This document shows, in pieces, positions 1-8,858 of a stretch of 64,000 nt of DNA. The notes under the pieces were generated by a model. That model was not told the origin of the DNA and searched no databases. It was given only the letters and a program-made list of their open reading frames with translations. The translations under genes and the position numbers were made by a program. Source of the DNA: Nocardioides cavernae (GTDB taxonomy: Bacteria; Actinomycetota; Actinomycetes; Propionibacteriales; Nocardioidaceae); NCBI RefSeq assembly GCF_016907475.1, contig NZ_JAFBCA010000001.1:4278001-4342000 (forward strand), given 5' to 3'. Numbering within the stretch: the stretch's first letter is position 1; the number at the start of each line of letters is the position of its first letter.

Positions 1-775
1 ACTCCTGCACCTCCACTGCGTTGCCCGCGGTCAGCCCGAGCGGGGTCGCCATGTCGGTGAGCAGGGCGACGGTGTGCACCCCCGCGTCGGTGCCGAGCGC
101 CACCATCGTCTCGGCGAGCTCGCGCGCGGAGTCGAGGTCCTTCATGAAGGCGCCGCTGCCGACCTTGACGTCCAGCACCAGGGCCCCGGTGCCCTCGGCG
201 ATCTTCTTGCTCATGATCGAGCTGGCGATGAGCGGGATCGCCTCGACCGTGCCGGTGACGTCGCGCAGGGCGTACAGCTTCTTGTCGGCCGGGGCGAGGC
301 CGTCGCCGGCGGCGCAGATCACGGCGCCGACGTCCTCGAGGATGGCGAACATCTCCTCGTTGCTCAGCGCCGCGCGCCACCCGGGGATCGACTCGAGCTT
401 GTCGAGCGTGCCACCGGTGTGGCCCAGGCCCCGGCCCGAGAGCTGGGGGACGGCGACGCCGCAGGCCGCGACAAGCGGGGCCAGCGGCAGGGTGATCTTG
501 TCGCCGACGCCACCGGTGGAGTGCTTGTCGGCCGTCGGGCGGGACAGCGAGGAGAAGTCCATCCGCTCCCCCGAGGCGATCATGGCGCCGGTCCAGCGCG
601 AGATCTCCCTGCGGTTCATGCCGTTGAGCAGGATCGCCATGGCGAGCGACGACATCTGCTCGTCGGCGACGTCGCCGCGCGTGTAGGCGTCGATCACCCA
701 GTCGATCTGGCTGTCGGACAGCTCGTGCTTGTCGCGCTTGGCGAGGATCACCTCGACGGCGTCGTGGGCAGCCAC
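1..775 (-). CDS. deoA: Thymidine/pyrimidine-nucleoside phosphorylase, 3' end cut by window
   Basis: Cleaves thymidine (or uridine) with phosphate to base plus (deoxy)ribose-1-phosphate in cytosolic pyrimidine salvage. Translating the complement from GTG at 775 gives an uninterrupted frame beginning VAAHDAVEVILAKRD. It carries the family signature KHSTGGVGDK, then SGRGLGHTGGTLDKLE and the lysine-rich segment LDVKVGSGAFMKD. About 258 residues are present; the family is about 430 long, so the C-terminal third lies beyond base 1. The GTG start shares one base with the cdd stop (TAGTG), so the two are translationally coupled with cdd first. The neighbouring BMP-type nucleoside importer supports a salvage role. 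Thymidine versus broader pyrimidine specificity cannot be decided from the sequence. Confidence 0.93.
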   Translation of the reverse strand, partial: MAAHDAVEVILAKRDKHELSDSQIDWVIDAYTRGDVADEQMSSLAMAILLNGMNRREISRWTGAMIASGERMDFSSLSRPTADKHSTGGVGDKITLPLAPLVAACGVAVPQLSGRGLGHTGGTLDKLESIPGWRAALSNEEMFAILEDVGAVICAAGDGLAPADKKLYALRDVTGTVEAIPLIASSIMSKKIAEGTGALVLDVKVGSGAFMKDLDSARELAETMVALGTDAGVHTVALLTDMATPLGLTAGNAVEVQE

Positions 776-1245
776 TAGTCGGTTCCTTCCGCTGCTGCGT
801 CGGCCATGTCGGCCATGTGGGTGAGGTCGTCGGGTCCGAAGGCGTCGGGCAGCACCTCGGACATGGGCTTGACCCCCGAAACGGTCCAGACCAGGAGGTC
901 GCGACCGCCGTGCTCGAACAGGAGCTGGCGGCACCGGCCGCACGGCATGATGATCTCACCCCCGCCGTTGACGCAGACGAAGTGCGTCAGCCGACCGCCG
1001 CCGGTTGCGTGCAGGTGGGAGACCAGTCCGCACTCGGCACAGAGCACGACGCCGTACGCCGCGTTCTCCACGTTGCAGCCGATCACGATCCGGCCGTCAT
1101 CGGCCCGTGCAGCCGCGCCCACCTTGTAGTGGGAGTAGGGGGCGTAGGCCCGCTGCATCACCTCGGTGGCAGCCGCCCTGAGCTCGTGCCAGCCCTGTTG
1201 GTCCAACGTCTCGTGCACGGCGTCCTCCACTGTTCGCTCCGCCAT
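775..1245 (-). CDS. cdd: Cytidine deaminase
   Basis: Hydrolytic deamination of cytidine and deoxycytidine to uridine and deoxyuridine, upstream of the phosphorylase step. The 156-aa length suits the homotetrameric zinc enzyme. Substrate and zinc motifs are visible: NVENAAYG, then CAECGL (zinc Cys plus catalytic Glu) and PCGRCRQLL (two further zinc Cys). The N-terminal 20 residues before WHELRAAA are not family-typical, so a slightly later start is possible. It is divergent from the BMP lipoprotein gene and overlaps deoA by one base, forming a cdd-deoA operon. Function is secure. Confidence 0.95.
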   Translation of the reverse strand: MAERTVEDAVHETLDQQGWHELRAAATEVMQRAYAPYSHYKVGAAARADDGRIVIGCNVENAAYGVVLCAECGLVSHLHATGGGRLTHFVCVNGGGEIIMPCGRCRQLLFEHGGRDLLVWTVSGVKPMSEVLPDAFGPDDLTHMADMADAAAEGTD

Positions 1246-1317
1246 CCCTCCGCCTGCTCCTGCAGGCGGCCACTATGGCGCATACCGTGAACCGGCGGTC
1301 TTTGGCAGGTTCCGCCG

Positions 1318-1336
1318 AAAGTCGTCCGGCGACTTT
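1318..1336. promoter_or_regulatory. Perfect 7-bp inverted repeat in the cdd/bmp divergent region
   Basis: AAAGTCG, five bases, then CGACTTT, lying 73 bp upstream of cdd and 114 bp upstream of the BMP gene. A symmetric site between divergent salvage and import genes is a reasonable operator candidate, but no regulator gene is adjacent and a chance hairpin is possible. Confidence 0.3.
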
Positions 1337-1450
1337 TATGTCTCAAACGCATTTCAGAAGTACCGAACCTCGTGACGGGGTGCGCCACGGCAGGCATCAT
1401 GCTCCCGGAAAGCTGACCCCACCCGGGGGTGCACGAACTTGGAGGCATTT

Positions 1451-2566
1451 GTGTTGAAGACGAGGAAGGTCGTCTCGAGCGGCCTCGTGGCGCTGCTCGC
1501 CGCCGCGACCCTGGCTGCGTGTGGTGACGCGCCCGAGGAAGACACCACCGGGAGCGGCAGCGACAGCACCCCGGCCGCCAGCGACTTCCTGCCGTGCATC
1601 GTGTCCGACGCCGGAGGGTTCGACGACAAGTCGTTCAACCAGCTCGGCTTCGAGGGTGCCCAGCAGGCCGCCGACGAGCTCGGCGTCGAGCTGAAGCCGG
1701 TCGAGTCCAACAGCGAGAACGACTACGGCCCCAACCTGGAGAGCCTGGTCGGCGAGGGCTGTGACGTCATCGTGACCGTCGGCTTCGCCCTGGCCGCGGC
1801 GACCAAGGAGTCGGCAGCCGCCAACCCCGACATCGAGTACGTCCTGATCGACGACTCCGCCGACGGCGGCGACGACGGTGCGACCTTCGACGGCAAGGCC
1901 GACGTGGAGAACATCAAGCCGCTGCTCTACAACACCGCCGAGGCCGCGTTCCTCGCCGGCTACGCCGCTGCCGACTACACCAAGACCGGCAAGGTCGGCA
2001 CCTACGGCGGCATGCCCTTCCCGACCGTCACCATCTTCATGGACGGCTTCAAGCAGGGCGCCGAGTACTACGCCAAGGAGAAGAAGAAGGACGTCGAGGT
2101 CGTCGGCTGGGACGGCAAGAACGGTTCCTTCACCGGTGGCTTCGAGGCCAACGAGGCCGCGACCAGCACGGCCAAGCAGATCCTCGACCAGGACGTCGAC
2201 GTGATCCTGCCGGTCGGCGGCCCGATCTACCAGGGCGCGATCACCGCGATCGAGGACTCGGGCAACGACATCGCGATGGTGGGCGTCGACGCCGACCTCT
2301 TCGAGACCGACCCGACCACCCAGGACTACGTCATGACCTCGATCCTCAAGGGCATGAAGGTCTCGACCTACGAGGCCGTCATGGCCGCGGGCAACGACGA
2401 GTTCGACTTCGAGCCCTACATCGGCACCCTCGAGAACGACGGTGTCGGCATCGCGCCGTTCCACAACTTCGAGGACAAGGTCAGCCCCGAGCTGGCCGGC
2501 GAGCTCGACGAGGTGAAGGCCGGCATCATCGACGGCTCCATCAAGGTCGAGTCCTACCTGGGCTGA
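1451..2566 (+). CDS. BMP/PnrA-family nucleoside-binding lipoprotein
   Basis: Extracellular substrate-binding lipoprotein of a nucleoside ABC importer. A longer frame opens at a TTG at 1439, but GTG at 1451 sits five bases behind a GGAGG ribosome site and gives a clean lipoprotein signal: Lys/Arg start, hydrophobic core and lipobox LAAC with Cys24. The mature protein starts with an acidic Ser/Thr linker, then DAGGFDDKSFNQLGFEG, the typical opening of Bmp/PnrA proteins. Length 371 aa fits. A strong terminator follows and a separate promoter precedes the ATPase gene, so the binding protein can be expressed above the rest of the transporter. Purine/pyrimidine nucleosides are the expected ligand from family and context. 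Confidence 0.92.
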   Translation: MLKTRKVVSSGLVALLAAATLAACGDAPEEDTTGSGSDSTPAASDFLPCIVSDAGGFDDKSFNQLGFEGAQQAADELGVELKPVESNSENDYGPNLESLVGEGCDVIVTVGFALAAATKESAAANPDIEYVLIDDSADGGDDGATFDGKADVENIKPLLYNTAEAAFLAGYAAADYTKTGKVGTYGGMPFPTVTIFMDGFKQGAEYYAKEKKKDVEVVGWDGKNGSFTGGFEANEAATSTAKQILDQDVDVILPVGGPIYQGAITAIEDSGNDIAMVGVDADLFETDPTTQDYVMTSILKGMKVSTYEAVMAAGNDEFDFEPYIGTLENDGVGIAPFHNFEDKVSPELAGELDEVKAGIIDGSIKVESYLG

Positions 2567-2589
2567 TCACCAGCACGCTCCACGATGGA

Positions 2590-2620
2590 GGGAGGCCGAC
2601 GGTTTCGTCGGCCTCCCTTC
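2590..2620 (+). terminator. Rho-independent-type terminator after the BMP gene
   Basis: An 11-bp perfect stem, GGGAGGCCGAC with GTCGGCCTCCC, around the loop GGTTTC, followed by TTCTCC. It begins 24 bases after the stop codon of the binding-protein gene. Confidence 0.8.
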
Positions 2621-2701
2621 TCCGTGTCGAGGCCTCTCGTCCGGCCCCCGGCCGACCCCGTACCAGACCCCCGGTCCAGACCTCCGGACCATCCCGACCC
2701 C

Positions 2702-2707
2702 TAGGAT
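2702..2707 (+). promoter_or_regulatory. -10 box TAGGAT before the ABC ATPase
   Basis: TAGGAT ends eight bases before ATG 2716. Transcription would begin at or next to the start codon, so the mRNA is predicted to be leaderless; no Shine-Dalgarno sequence is visible. Confidence 0.55.
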
Positions 2708-2715
2708 GCGATGCC

Positions 2716-4239
2716 ATGAGACTCGTCCTGCGAGGCATCACCAAACGCTTCGGCAGCGTGGTGGCCAACGACTCGATCTCCCTCACGGTGGAGCCCGGTG
2801 AGATCCACTGCCTCCTCGGCGAGAACGGTGCCGGCAAGTCCACGCTGATGAACGTGCTCTACGGCCTCTACAAGGCCGACGAGGGCGAGATCGAGCTCGA
2901 CGGCGAGGTCCAGCACTTCACCGGTCCCGGCGACGCGATGGCGGCCGGCATCGGCATGGTCCACCAGCACTTCATGCTCATCCCCGTCTTCACCGTGGCC
3001 GAGAACGTCATGCTCGGCCACGAGACCACCGGCTTCGCCGGCACGCTGGACCTCGCCGCGGCCAGCAAGCGCGTCACCGAGATCTCCGAGCGCTTCGGCT
3101 TCCACGTCAACCCCGACGCGCTGGTCGAGGACCTCCCCGTCGGCGTGCAGCAGCGCGTGGAGATCATCAAGGCCCTCTCCCGCGACGCGGAGCTGCTCGT
3201 CTTCGACGAGCCCACTGCGGTGCTCACCCCGCAGGAGACCGACGAGCTGATGGACATCATGCGCCAGCTCAAGGAGGCCGGGAAGGCCATCGTCTTCATC
3301 ACCCACAAGCTCCGCGAGGTCCGCGAGGTCGCCGACCGGATCACCGTCATCCGCCTCGGCAAGGTCGTCGGCGAGGCCGACCCCCAGGCCAGCAACGCCG
3401 AGCTCGCCTCGATGATGGTCGGCCGCCCGGTCGAGCTGGTCGTCCACAAGGAGGACGCGAAGCTCGGCGACGACGCGCTGGTGGTCAAGGACCTCCGCGT
3501 GGTCGACCTGGCCGGTCACACGCAGGTCGACGGCCTCAGCTTCACCATCCGCGCCGGCGAGGTCCTCGCCGTCGCCGGCGTCCAGGGCAACGGCCAGACC
3601 GAGCTGACCGAGGCCATCCTCGGCCTGCAGGACGACGTCACCGGCTCCATCAACCTCGACGGCGTCGAGCTGGTCGGCCGCTCGACGCGCAAGATCCTCG
3701 ACGCCGGTGTCGGCTTCATCCCCGAGGACCGGCAGGTCGACGGCCTCGTGCCCGGCTTCACCATCGCCGAGAACCTCATGCTCAACCGCAGCTTCAAGTC
3801 CCCGTTCGTCAGGAACGGCTCGCTGCGCCTCGGCGCCCTGCGCGAGTTCGCCCAGAAGAAGCTCACGGAGTACGACGTCCGCGCCCGCGACATCGACTCG
3901 CTGGCCGCCAACCTCTCCGGCGGCAACCAGCAGAAGGTCGTCGTGGCCCGCGAGCTCTCCCGCGACCTGCGGCTGCTCGTCGCCGCCCAGCCCACCCGCG
4001 GTGTCGACGTCGGCTCGATCGAGTTCATCCACAAGCAGATCGTCGCGACCCGCGACAGCGGCATCCCGGTCCTGGTGGTCTCCACCGAGCTCGACGAGGT
4101 GGTCGCGCTCGCCGACCGGATCATGGTGCTCTACCGCGGCAAGGTCGTCGGCATCGTCGCGGCCGACACCCCCCGCGAGACCCTCGGACTCATGATGACC
4201 GGCGAACGCCCGAAGGACCTGAAGGACGTGGTCGCGTGA
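2716..4239 (+). CDS. Nucleoside ABC importer, double ATPase subunit
   Basis: Powers import of nucleosides delivered by the BMP lipoprotein. The 507 aa hold two ABC domains as in RbsA/NupO-type ATPases. Domain 1 (about 1-240) has Walker A GENGAGKST, signature LPVGVQQRVEIIKAL and Walker B LLVFDEPTAVLTP. Domain 2 (about 255-500) has the degenerate P-loop VQGNGQTELTEA, signature LSGGNQQKVVVAREL and LLVAAQPTRGVDVG, where the usual Walker B Asp-Glu region is altered. Domain 2 is therefore probably a structural or weak site, as in other sugar/nucleoside double ATPases. The stop overlaps the next gene by four bases (GTGA). Family and context agree well; the exact nucleoside range is unknown. Confidence 0.93.
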   Translation: MRLVLRGITKRFGSVVANDSISLTVEPGEIHCLLGENGAGKSTLMNVLYGLYKADEGEIELDGEVQHFTGPGDAMAAGIGMVHQHFMLIPVFTVAENVMLGHETTGFAGTLDLAAASKRVTEISERFGFHVNPDALVEDLPVGVQQRVEIIKALSRDAELLVFDEPTAVLTPQETDELMDIMRQLKEAGKAIVFITHKLREVREVADRITVIRLGKVVGEADPQASNAELASMMVGRPVELVVHKEDAKLGDDALVVKDLRVVDLAGHTQVDGLSFTIRAGEVLAVAGVQGNGQTELTEAILGLQDDVTGSINLDGVELVGRSTRKILDAGVGFIPEDRQVDGLVPGFTIAENLMLNRSFKSPFVRNGSLRLGALREFAQKKLTEYDVRARDIDSLAANLSGGNQQKVVVARELSRDLRLLVAAQPTRGVDVGSIEFIHKQIVATRDSGIPVLVVSTELDEVVALADRIMVLYRGKVVGIVAADTPRETLGLMMTGERPKDLKDVVA

Positions 4240-5528
4240 ATGACACCCCCCAGCCCCAGCCCGAGAAGCCCGACGCGCCGGTGACGGACGACGAGGCGGC
4301 CCGGGGGGCGACGGCCACGGACACGACGACCGAGGCTCCCGAGGTCGACCCCCACGACGCGCGGGGCGACCGCACGCGGTCGATGCTGCGCGAGATCGCC
4401 TCCGGCGACGTCCTCGCCGGCGTGCTGGCCGTGTTCCTCGCGGTCTTCGTCGGCTCGGTGATGATCGCGGCGACCGACGACGTGGTGCGCGAGACCGCCG
4501 GCTACATCACCGCGCGGCCCTCGGACTTCTTCACCGCCGTGTGGGACGCCATCTCCGGCGCCTACAGCGCGATGTTCCGCGGCGCGGTCTTCAACTACAA
4601 CCTCACCGAGCCGGCCCAGCAGTGGCGCCCGCTGACGGAGACGTTGAAGTTCGCAGGCCCGCTGATCCTCGGCGGCCTCGGCGTCGGCCTGGCCTTCCGG
4701 GCGGCGCTGTTCAACATCGGCGGCCGCGGCCAGATGCTCATCGCCGGTGGCGCGGCCGGCTGGGTCGGCTTCCAGCTCGACCTGCCGCTCGCGATCCACC
4801 TGCCGCTGGCCATCATCGTCGGCATGGTGTTCGGCGCCCTGTGGGGTGGCATCGCGGGCGTGCTGAAGGCGCGCACCGGCGCGCACGAGGTGATCGTCAC
4901 GATCATGCTCAACTACGTCGCCTACTACCTCCTCTTCTGGGCCCTCACCAAGGAGTGGCTGCTCAAGACGCCCGGCTCGGTGAACCCGAAGTCACCGCCG
5001 ATGAAGGACTCGGCGACGCTGCCCAAGGTGCTGGGCGACCAGTTCAACCTCCACCTCGGCTTCGTGCTCGCGATCGTCGCGGTCGCCGTCGTGTGGTGGT
5101 TGCTCAACCGCTCCACGCTCGGCTACCGCATCCGCGCCGTCGGTGAGAACCCGCACGCGGCCCGCGCCTCCGGCATCAACGTCGGCGGGATCTACATCGC
5201 CGTGATGATGATCTCCGGCTCCCTGCTCGGCCTCGCCGGCGTCAACCAGGTGCTCGGCACCGTGTCCAGCGGCGTCTCGCTCGACCTCGACGCGGCGATC
5301 GGCTTCGACGCCATCACCGTGGCACTGCTCGGCCGCTCCCGCCCGCTCGGCATCCTGACCGCCGGGCTCCTGTTCGGCGCCCTCAAGGCCGGCGGATTCA
5401 CCATGCAGACCTCCGAGAACATCTCGGTCGACCTGGTGCTCGTGGTGCAGTCGCTGATCGTCCTCTTCCTCGCCGCCCCTCCCCTGGTGCGCGCGATCTT
5501 CCGGCTCCCCGCCCAGGAGGCCAAGTGA
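4236..5528 (+). CDS. Nucleoside ABC importer permease 1
   Basis: Integral membrane subunit of the BPD_transp_2 (RbsC/NupP) type. 430 aa: an acidic, Pro/Thr-rich cytoplasmic N-terminus of about 50 residues, then some eight to ten hydrophobic segments starting near GDVLAGVLAVFLAVFVG. The family features PLILGGLGVGLAFRAALFNIGGRGQ and AVGENPHAARASGI (coupling loop) are present. The GTG start overlaps the ATPase stop (GTGA), and its own stop overlaps the second permease the same way, indicating coupled translation and equal dosage of the two permeases. It pairs with the next permease to form the channel. Confidence 0.92.
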   Translation: MNDTPQPQPEKPDAPVTDDEAARGATATDTTTEAPEVDPHDARGDRTRSMLREIASGDVLAGVLAVFLAVFVGSVMIAATDDVVRETAGYITARPSDFFTAVWDAISGAYSAMFRGAVFNYNLTEPAQQWRPLTETLKFAGPLILGGLGVGLAFRAALFNIGGRGQMLIAGGAAGWVGFQLDLPLAIHLPLAIIVGMVFGALWGGIAGVLKARTGAHEVIVTIMLNYVAYYLLFWALTKEWLLKTPGSVNPKSPPMKDSATLPKVLGDQFNLHLGFVLAIVAVAVVWWLLNRSTLGYRIRAVGENPHAARASGINVGGIYIAVMMISGSLLGLAGVNQVLGTVSSGVSLDLDAAIGFDAITVALLGRSRPLGILTAGLLFGALKAGGFTMQTSENISVDLVLVVQSLIVLFLAAPPLVRAIFRLPAQEAK

Positions 5529-6829
5529 GCACCGTGACCGACCAGCCGACCCCCGACAGCGGCGGCCTGGCTCCCGACACCGTCGTGACGCACGGCCGCG
5601 GCTCGGGCGCTCGCAAGCTCCCGGTCGTGCTCGGCGTGCTGACCCTGCTCCTCGCGGGCGTCCTGCTCCGCTCGAGCCCGTCGGGCGACACGACGTTCCA
5701 GCTCTCGACGGTGACCGACTTCGTCACCCTTCCCGACATCGTGGTGCCGTCCGGCCCCACCGCGTGGCTGATGGTGGTGATCTGCCTCGGGCTCACCGCG
5801 GAGGCCGTCCGCCGCATGCTCACCCGCGTGAGCCAGCCGATGTGGATCCCGATCACCTTCGCGATCCTCTGGATGATCGGCTTCCTCAGCTGGGCGGCCG
5901 CCGGCGACCGCATCCGCGTCGTCAGCCTGCTCGGCGGTGCCGTGGCGCTCGCCATCCCGCTCGTCTTCGGCGCGCTGGGCGGCGTGCTCGGCGAGCGCGC
6001 AGGCGTGGTCAACATCGCCATCGAGGGCCAGCTCCTCCTCGGCGCGTTCGCCGCTGCCGTCACCGCTTCGATGACCGGCTCGCCGTGGGCCGGCGTCGCG
6101 GCCGCCGCAGTGGCCGGCGCCCTGGTGGCGCTGATCCTGGGCCTCTTCGCGATCACCTACTTCGTCGACCAGGTCATCGTCGGCGTCGTCCTCAACGTGC
6201 TCGTGGTCGGTCTGACCAACTTCCTGTTCCGCCAGGTGCTCACGCCCAACTCCGAGTCGCTCAACTCCCCCGAGCGCCTGCGCGCGCTGCCGATCCCGAT
6301 CCTCGGCGACATCCCGTTGATCGGCCCGATATTCTTCCGCCAGACCCCGCTCGTCTACCTGCTCTACATCGTCGTCGCGGTCGTGGCCTACGCCCTCTAC
6401 CGCACCCGCTGGGGCCTGCGCCTCCGTGCGGTCGGCGAGCACCCCAAGGCCGCCGACACGGTCGGCATCAAGGTCAACCGCACCCGCTACCGCACGATCC
6501 TGCTCGCGGGTGCCATCGCCGGTCTCGGCGGCGCCTACTTCAGCCTCGTCTCGGTGGCCGGCTTCAACCGCGAGATGACCGGAGGCGCCGGCTACATCGC
6601 GCTGGCTGCCGTCATCTTCGGCAAGTGGGACCCGATCCGCGCGACGCTGGCGGCGCTGCTCTTCGGCTTCGCGACCAACCTGCAGGGAGTGCTCTCGGCC
6701 ATCGGGTCCCCCGTGCCGAGCCAGTTCATGCTGATGCTCCCCTACCTCGTCACCATCTTCGCGGTGGCGGGACTGGTGGGCCGCTCCCGGCCGCCGGCCG
6801 CGGACGGCGTGCCCTACCGACAACAGTAG
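5525..6829 (+). CDS. Nucleoside ABC importer permease 2
   Basis: Second channel subunit (NupQ-like). 434 aa with an N-terminal soluble stretch, several hydrophobic segments, the family segment GVLGERAGVVNIAIEGQLLL and coupling loop RAVGEHPKAADTVGIKV. It starts with GTG overlapping the previous stop by four bases and is the last gene of the importer operon, followed within 15 bases by a strong hairpin terminator. The order lipoprotein-ATPase-permease-permease is the standard arrangement for BMP-type nucleoside transporters. Confidence 0.92.
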   Translation: MSTVTDQPTPDSGGLAPDTVVTHGRGSGARKLPVVLGVLTLLLAGVLLRSSPSGDTTFQLSTVTDFVTLPDIVVPSGPTAWLMVVICLGLTAEAVRRMLTRVSQPMWIPITFAILWMIGFLSWAAAGDRIRVVSLLGGAVALAIPLVFGALGGVLGERAGVVNIAIEGQLLLGAFAAAVTASMTGSPWAGVAAAAVAGALVALILGLFAITYFVDQVIVGVVLNVLVVGLTNFLFRQVLTPNSESLNSPERLRALPIPILGDIPLIGPIFFRQTPLVYLLYIVVAVVAYALYRTRWGLRLRAVGEHPKAADTVGIKVNRTRYRTILLAGAIAGLGGAYFSLVSVAGFNREMTGGAGYIALAAVIFGKWDPIRATLAALLFGFATNLQGVLSAIGSPVPSQFMLMLPYLVTIFAVAGLVGRSRPPAADGVPYRQQ

Positions 6830-6842
6830 GTCAGCTCGAGGA

Positions 6843-6870
6843 GGGCCCAGCGCTGTGCGCTGGGCCCTTC
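6843..6870. terminator. Bidirectional terminator between importer operon and MFS gene
   Basis: An 11-bp perfect stem, GGGCCCAGCGC with GCGCTGGGCCC, around TGT, followed by TTCTTCG on the plus strand. It lies between convergent genes and can serve both. Confidence 0.8.
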
Positions 6871-6875
6871 TTCGT

Positions 6876-8123
6876 TCATCGGGCGACGCGGGACGCGTCG
6901 TCCTCGACGAACCGCGGCTGGCAGGCGAACCACCCGGCGACCACGCCCGGGACGGCGGTGGCGGCGAGCACGACCAACGGTGTCGTCCACGACCCTGTCG
7001 CCTCGCGGACCAGGCCGAGGCCGATCGGCCCGAGGCAGGCCAGCCCGTAGCCGATGCCCTGGACGAATCCGGACACGGTCGAGGCGGACTGCGGGGTCCG
7101 CGTCCGGTGGTTGATGAGGGTCATGCAGAGCGGGAACGTGCTCACGCCGATGCCCAGGGCGCACACCCACAGCACGGTGCCGTCGAGCGGCGAGACAGCC
7201 AGGCCGACGTAGCCGAGGACCAGGACGACCGAGCACGCCACGACGACCACGAACGGGTTGCGCATCCGGGTGGCGACCTGCGGGACCACCACGGCTGCGA
7301 GCACCCCCCACGCCGAGTAGAGGCCGACCATCGCGCCGCCGAGTGACGCGCTGCCACCGGCATCGGTGAGCACCGCCGGCACCCACGTGATGATGCTGTA
7401 GTTGGACAGCGACATCATCGCGAACAGGACCACCAGCCCCCAGACCGTCGACGACCGACCGACCCTGAGCTTGACGGTGGGCGTCGCGGCGACGGCCGGT
7501 ACGTGGTGGTCGGCGGGCAGCTTGACCGCGAGCACGCACCAGACCAGCGCAGCCACCGCTGCCGGGGCTGCCCAGATCCCCACCGAGACCCGCCAGCCCG
7601 CTGCCTCGGCAACCGGCACGGCCAGGAGGGGTGCCACGAACTGCCCGGTCTGCATCAGCAGCAGGTACGACGACGTCCACAGGGCGATGCGATCGGCGAA
7701 CCACGCCTTGATGAGCGGCACGAGCACGACGTTGGCGGCGCCGATGCCCGCCAGCGCCAGGACGGTCGACGCGACCAGCACGGCCGGCGTCGGGGAGAGC
7801 GCCCGCAGCACGAGGGAGACTGCCGAGAGGCCGAGGGCGGCGGTGGCGGTGCGCTCGAGGCCGTACCTCCTCGTCACGACCGGGGCCAGGAAGCCGAAGA
7901 CGGCGAACGTCGCCGCCGGCACCGTGCCCAGCAGGCCGGCGAGGGCGATTCCGAACCCCAGGTCCGACCCGATGATCTCCAGCAGCGGCGTGATGCCCGT
8001 GACCGCGGTCCGCAGGTTCAGCGCCGTGAGGGCGATCGCGAGCCCGGCCCACAGCGCGAGGCGTCCGCGGGTGGCCGGGCCTGATCCTCCGGGGGTGGGT
8101 GCGGTGGCGGTGGGGATGGTCAA
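6876..8123 (-). CDS. CynX/NimT-family MFS transporter
   Basis: Twelve-helix major facilitator of the cyanate/2-nitroimidazole (CynX/NimT) branch, with hydrophobic segments throughout and the typical opening LNLRTAVTGITPLLEIIG. The frame is open to an ATG at 8159, but that leaves only three bases to the divergent regulator. TTG at 8123 has GGAG six bases upstream and still precedes the first helix by about 20 residues, so it is preferred here; ATG 8159 or GTG 8126 remain possible. The substrate is unknown. The adjacent divergent GntR regulator is the likely controller. It converges on the importer operon across a shared terminator. Confidence 0.85.
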   Translation of the reverse strand: MTIPTATAPTPGGSGPATRGRLALWAGLAIALTALNLRTAVTGITPLLEIIGSDLGFGIALAGLLGTVPAATFAVFGFLAPVVTRRYGLERTATAALGLSAVSLVLRALSPTPAVLVASTVLALAGIGAANVVLVPLIKAWFADRIALWTSSYLLLMQTGQFVAPLLAVPVAEAAGWRVSVGIWAAPAAVAALVWCVLAVKLPADHHVPAVAATPTVKLRVGRSSTVWGLVVLFAMMSLSNYSIITWVPAVLTDAGGSASLGGAMVGLYSAWGVLAAVVVPQVATRMRNPFVVVVACSVVLVLGYVGLAVSPLDGTVLWVCALGIGVSTFPLCMTLINHRTRTPQSASTVSGFVQGIGYGLACLGPIGLGLVREATGSWTTPLVVLAATAVPGVVAGWFACQPRFVEDDASRVAR

Positions 8124-8162
8124 CACTTGCTCCGAGGTCGCGACGAATGATGGGATCATGGG

Positions 8163-8843
8163 ATGAATCACGGTGAGTCTGGCACAACCCCGCCGGTGCG
8201 TCGAGTGGGGCTGATCGACCAGGTCGCCGCGCGCTTCCAGGAGGAGATCACCTCCGGCCGGTGGCCGGTCGGCGAGCGGATCCCCGTCGAGGCCGACCTG
8301 GTTGCTGCCTTCGGCGCCGGCCGGAACACCGTCCGCGAGGCGCTGCAGTCCCTCGTGCATGCAGGTCTCCTCAGCCGGGAGCAGGGCCGCGGCACGTTCG
8401 TGATCTCGACCTCAGAGCTCAGCGGGTCGCTCGCCCGGCAGCTGGCCGGCGGCAGCAGGCACCACTACCTCGAGCTGCGCCTCGCACTCGACAGCACCGC
8501 CGCCTCGCTCGCCGCGTTGCGTCGGACGGACGCCGACATCGAGCTGCTCCGTGAGCTCAGGACCCGGCGCGAGGAGAGCTGGTCGTCGGACGACCCCGAT
8601 GTCCGGGCGGCGGCGGACCTCGCGCTGCACCGAGCGATCGTGGCGGCGACGCACAACCCCCTCTACCTGCAGCTCTACTCGAGCGTGACCGACGTCTTCG
8701 CGAGCCACATGCGACACGAGGAGTCCGGGGACGACGACGCGTCGCACCGCCACCACCACGACCTCGTCGAGGCGGTCGCAGCGGGCGACGCGGACCGTGC
8801 GTCCGCCCTCGTCCGGTCGATCTTCGACCCCTTCATGCACTGA
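8163..8843 (+). CDS. GntR-family (FadR-type) transcriptional regulator
   Basis: Cytosolic regulator of 226 aa. The N-terminal winged helix-turn-helix (residues about 12-80) shows VDLVAAFG-like spacing and RNTVREALQSLVHAGLL, then the wing REQGRGTFV. The rest is an all-helical FCD-type ligand domain, including LRLALDSTAASLAALR and LHRAIVAATHNPLYLQL. It is divergent from the CynX-like transporter, which it probably represses or induces in response to that transporter's substrate. ATG 8163 has no evident ribosome site; GTG 8196, immediately before the conserved domain, is an alternative start. The ligand cannot be named. Confidence 0.88.
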   Translation: MNHGESGTTPPVRRVGLIDQVAARFQEEITSGRWPVGERIPVEADLVAAFGAGRNTVREALQSLVHAGLLSREQGRGTFVISTSELSGSLARQLAGGSRHHYLELRLALDSTAASLAALRRTDADIELLRELRTRREESWSSDDPDVRAAADLALHRAIVAATHNPLYLQLYSSVTDVFASHMRHEESGDDDASHRHHHDLVEAVAAGDADRASALVRSIFDPFMH

Positions 8844-8858
8844 GCCGACGTCAGGCGA

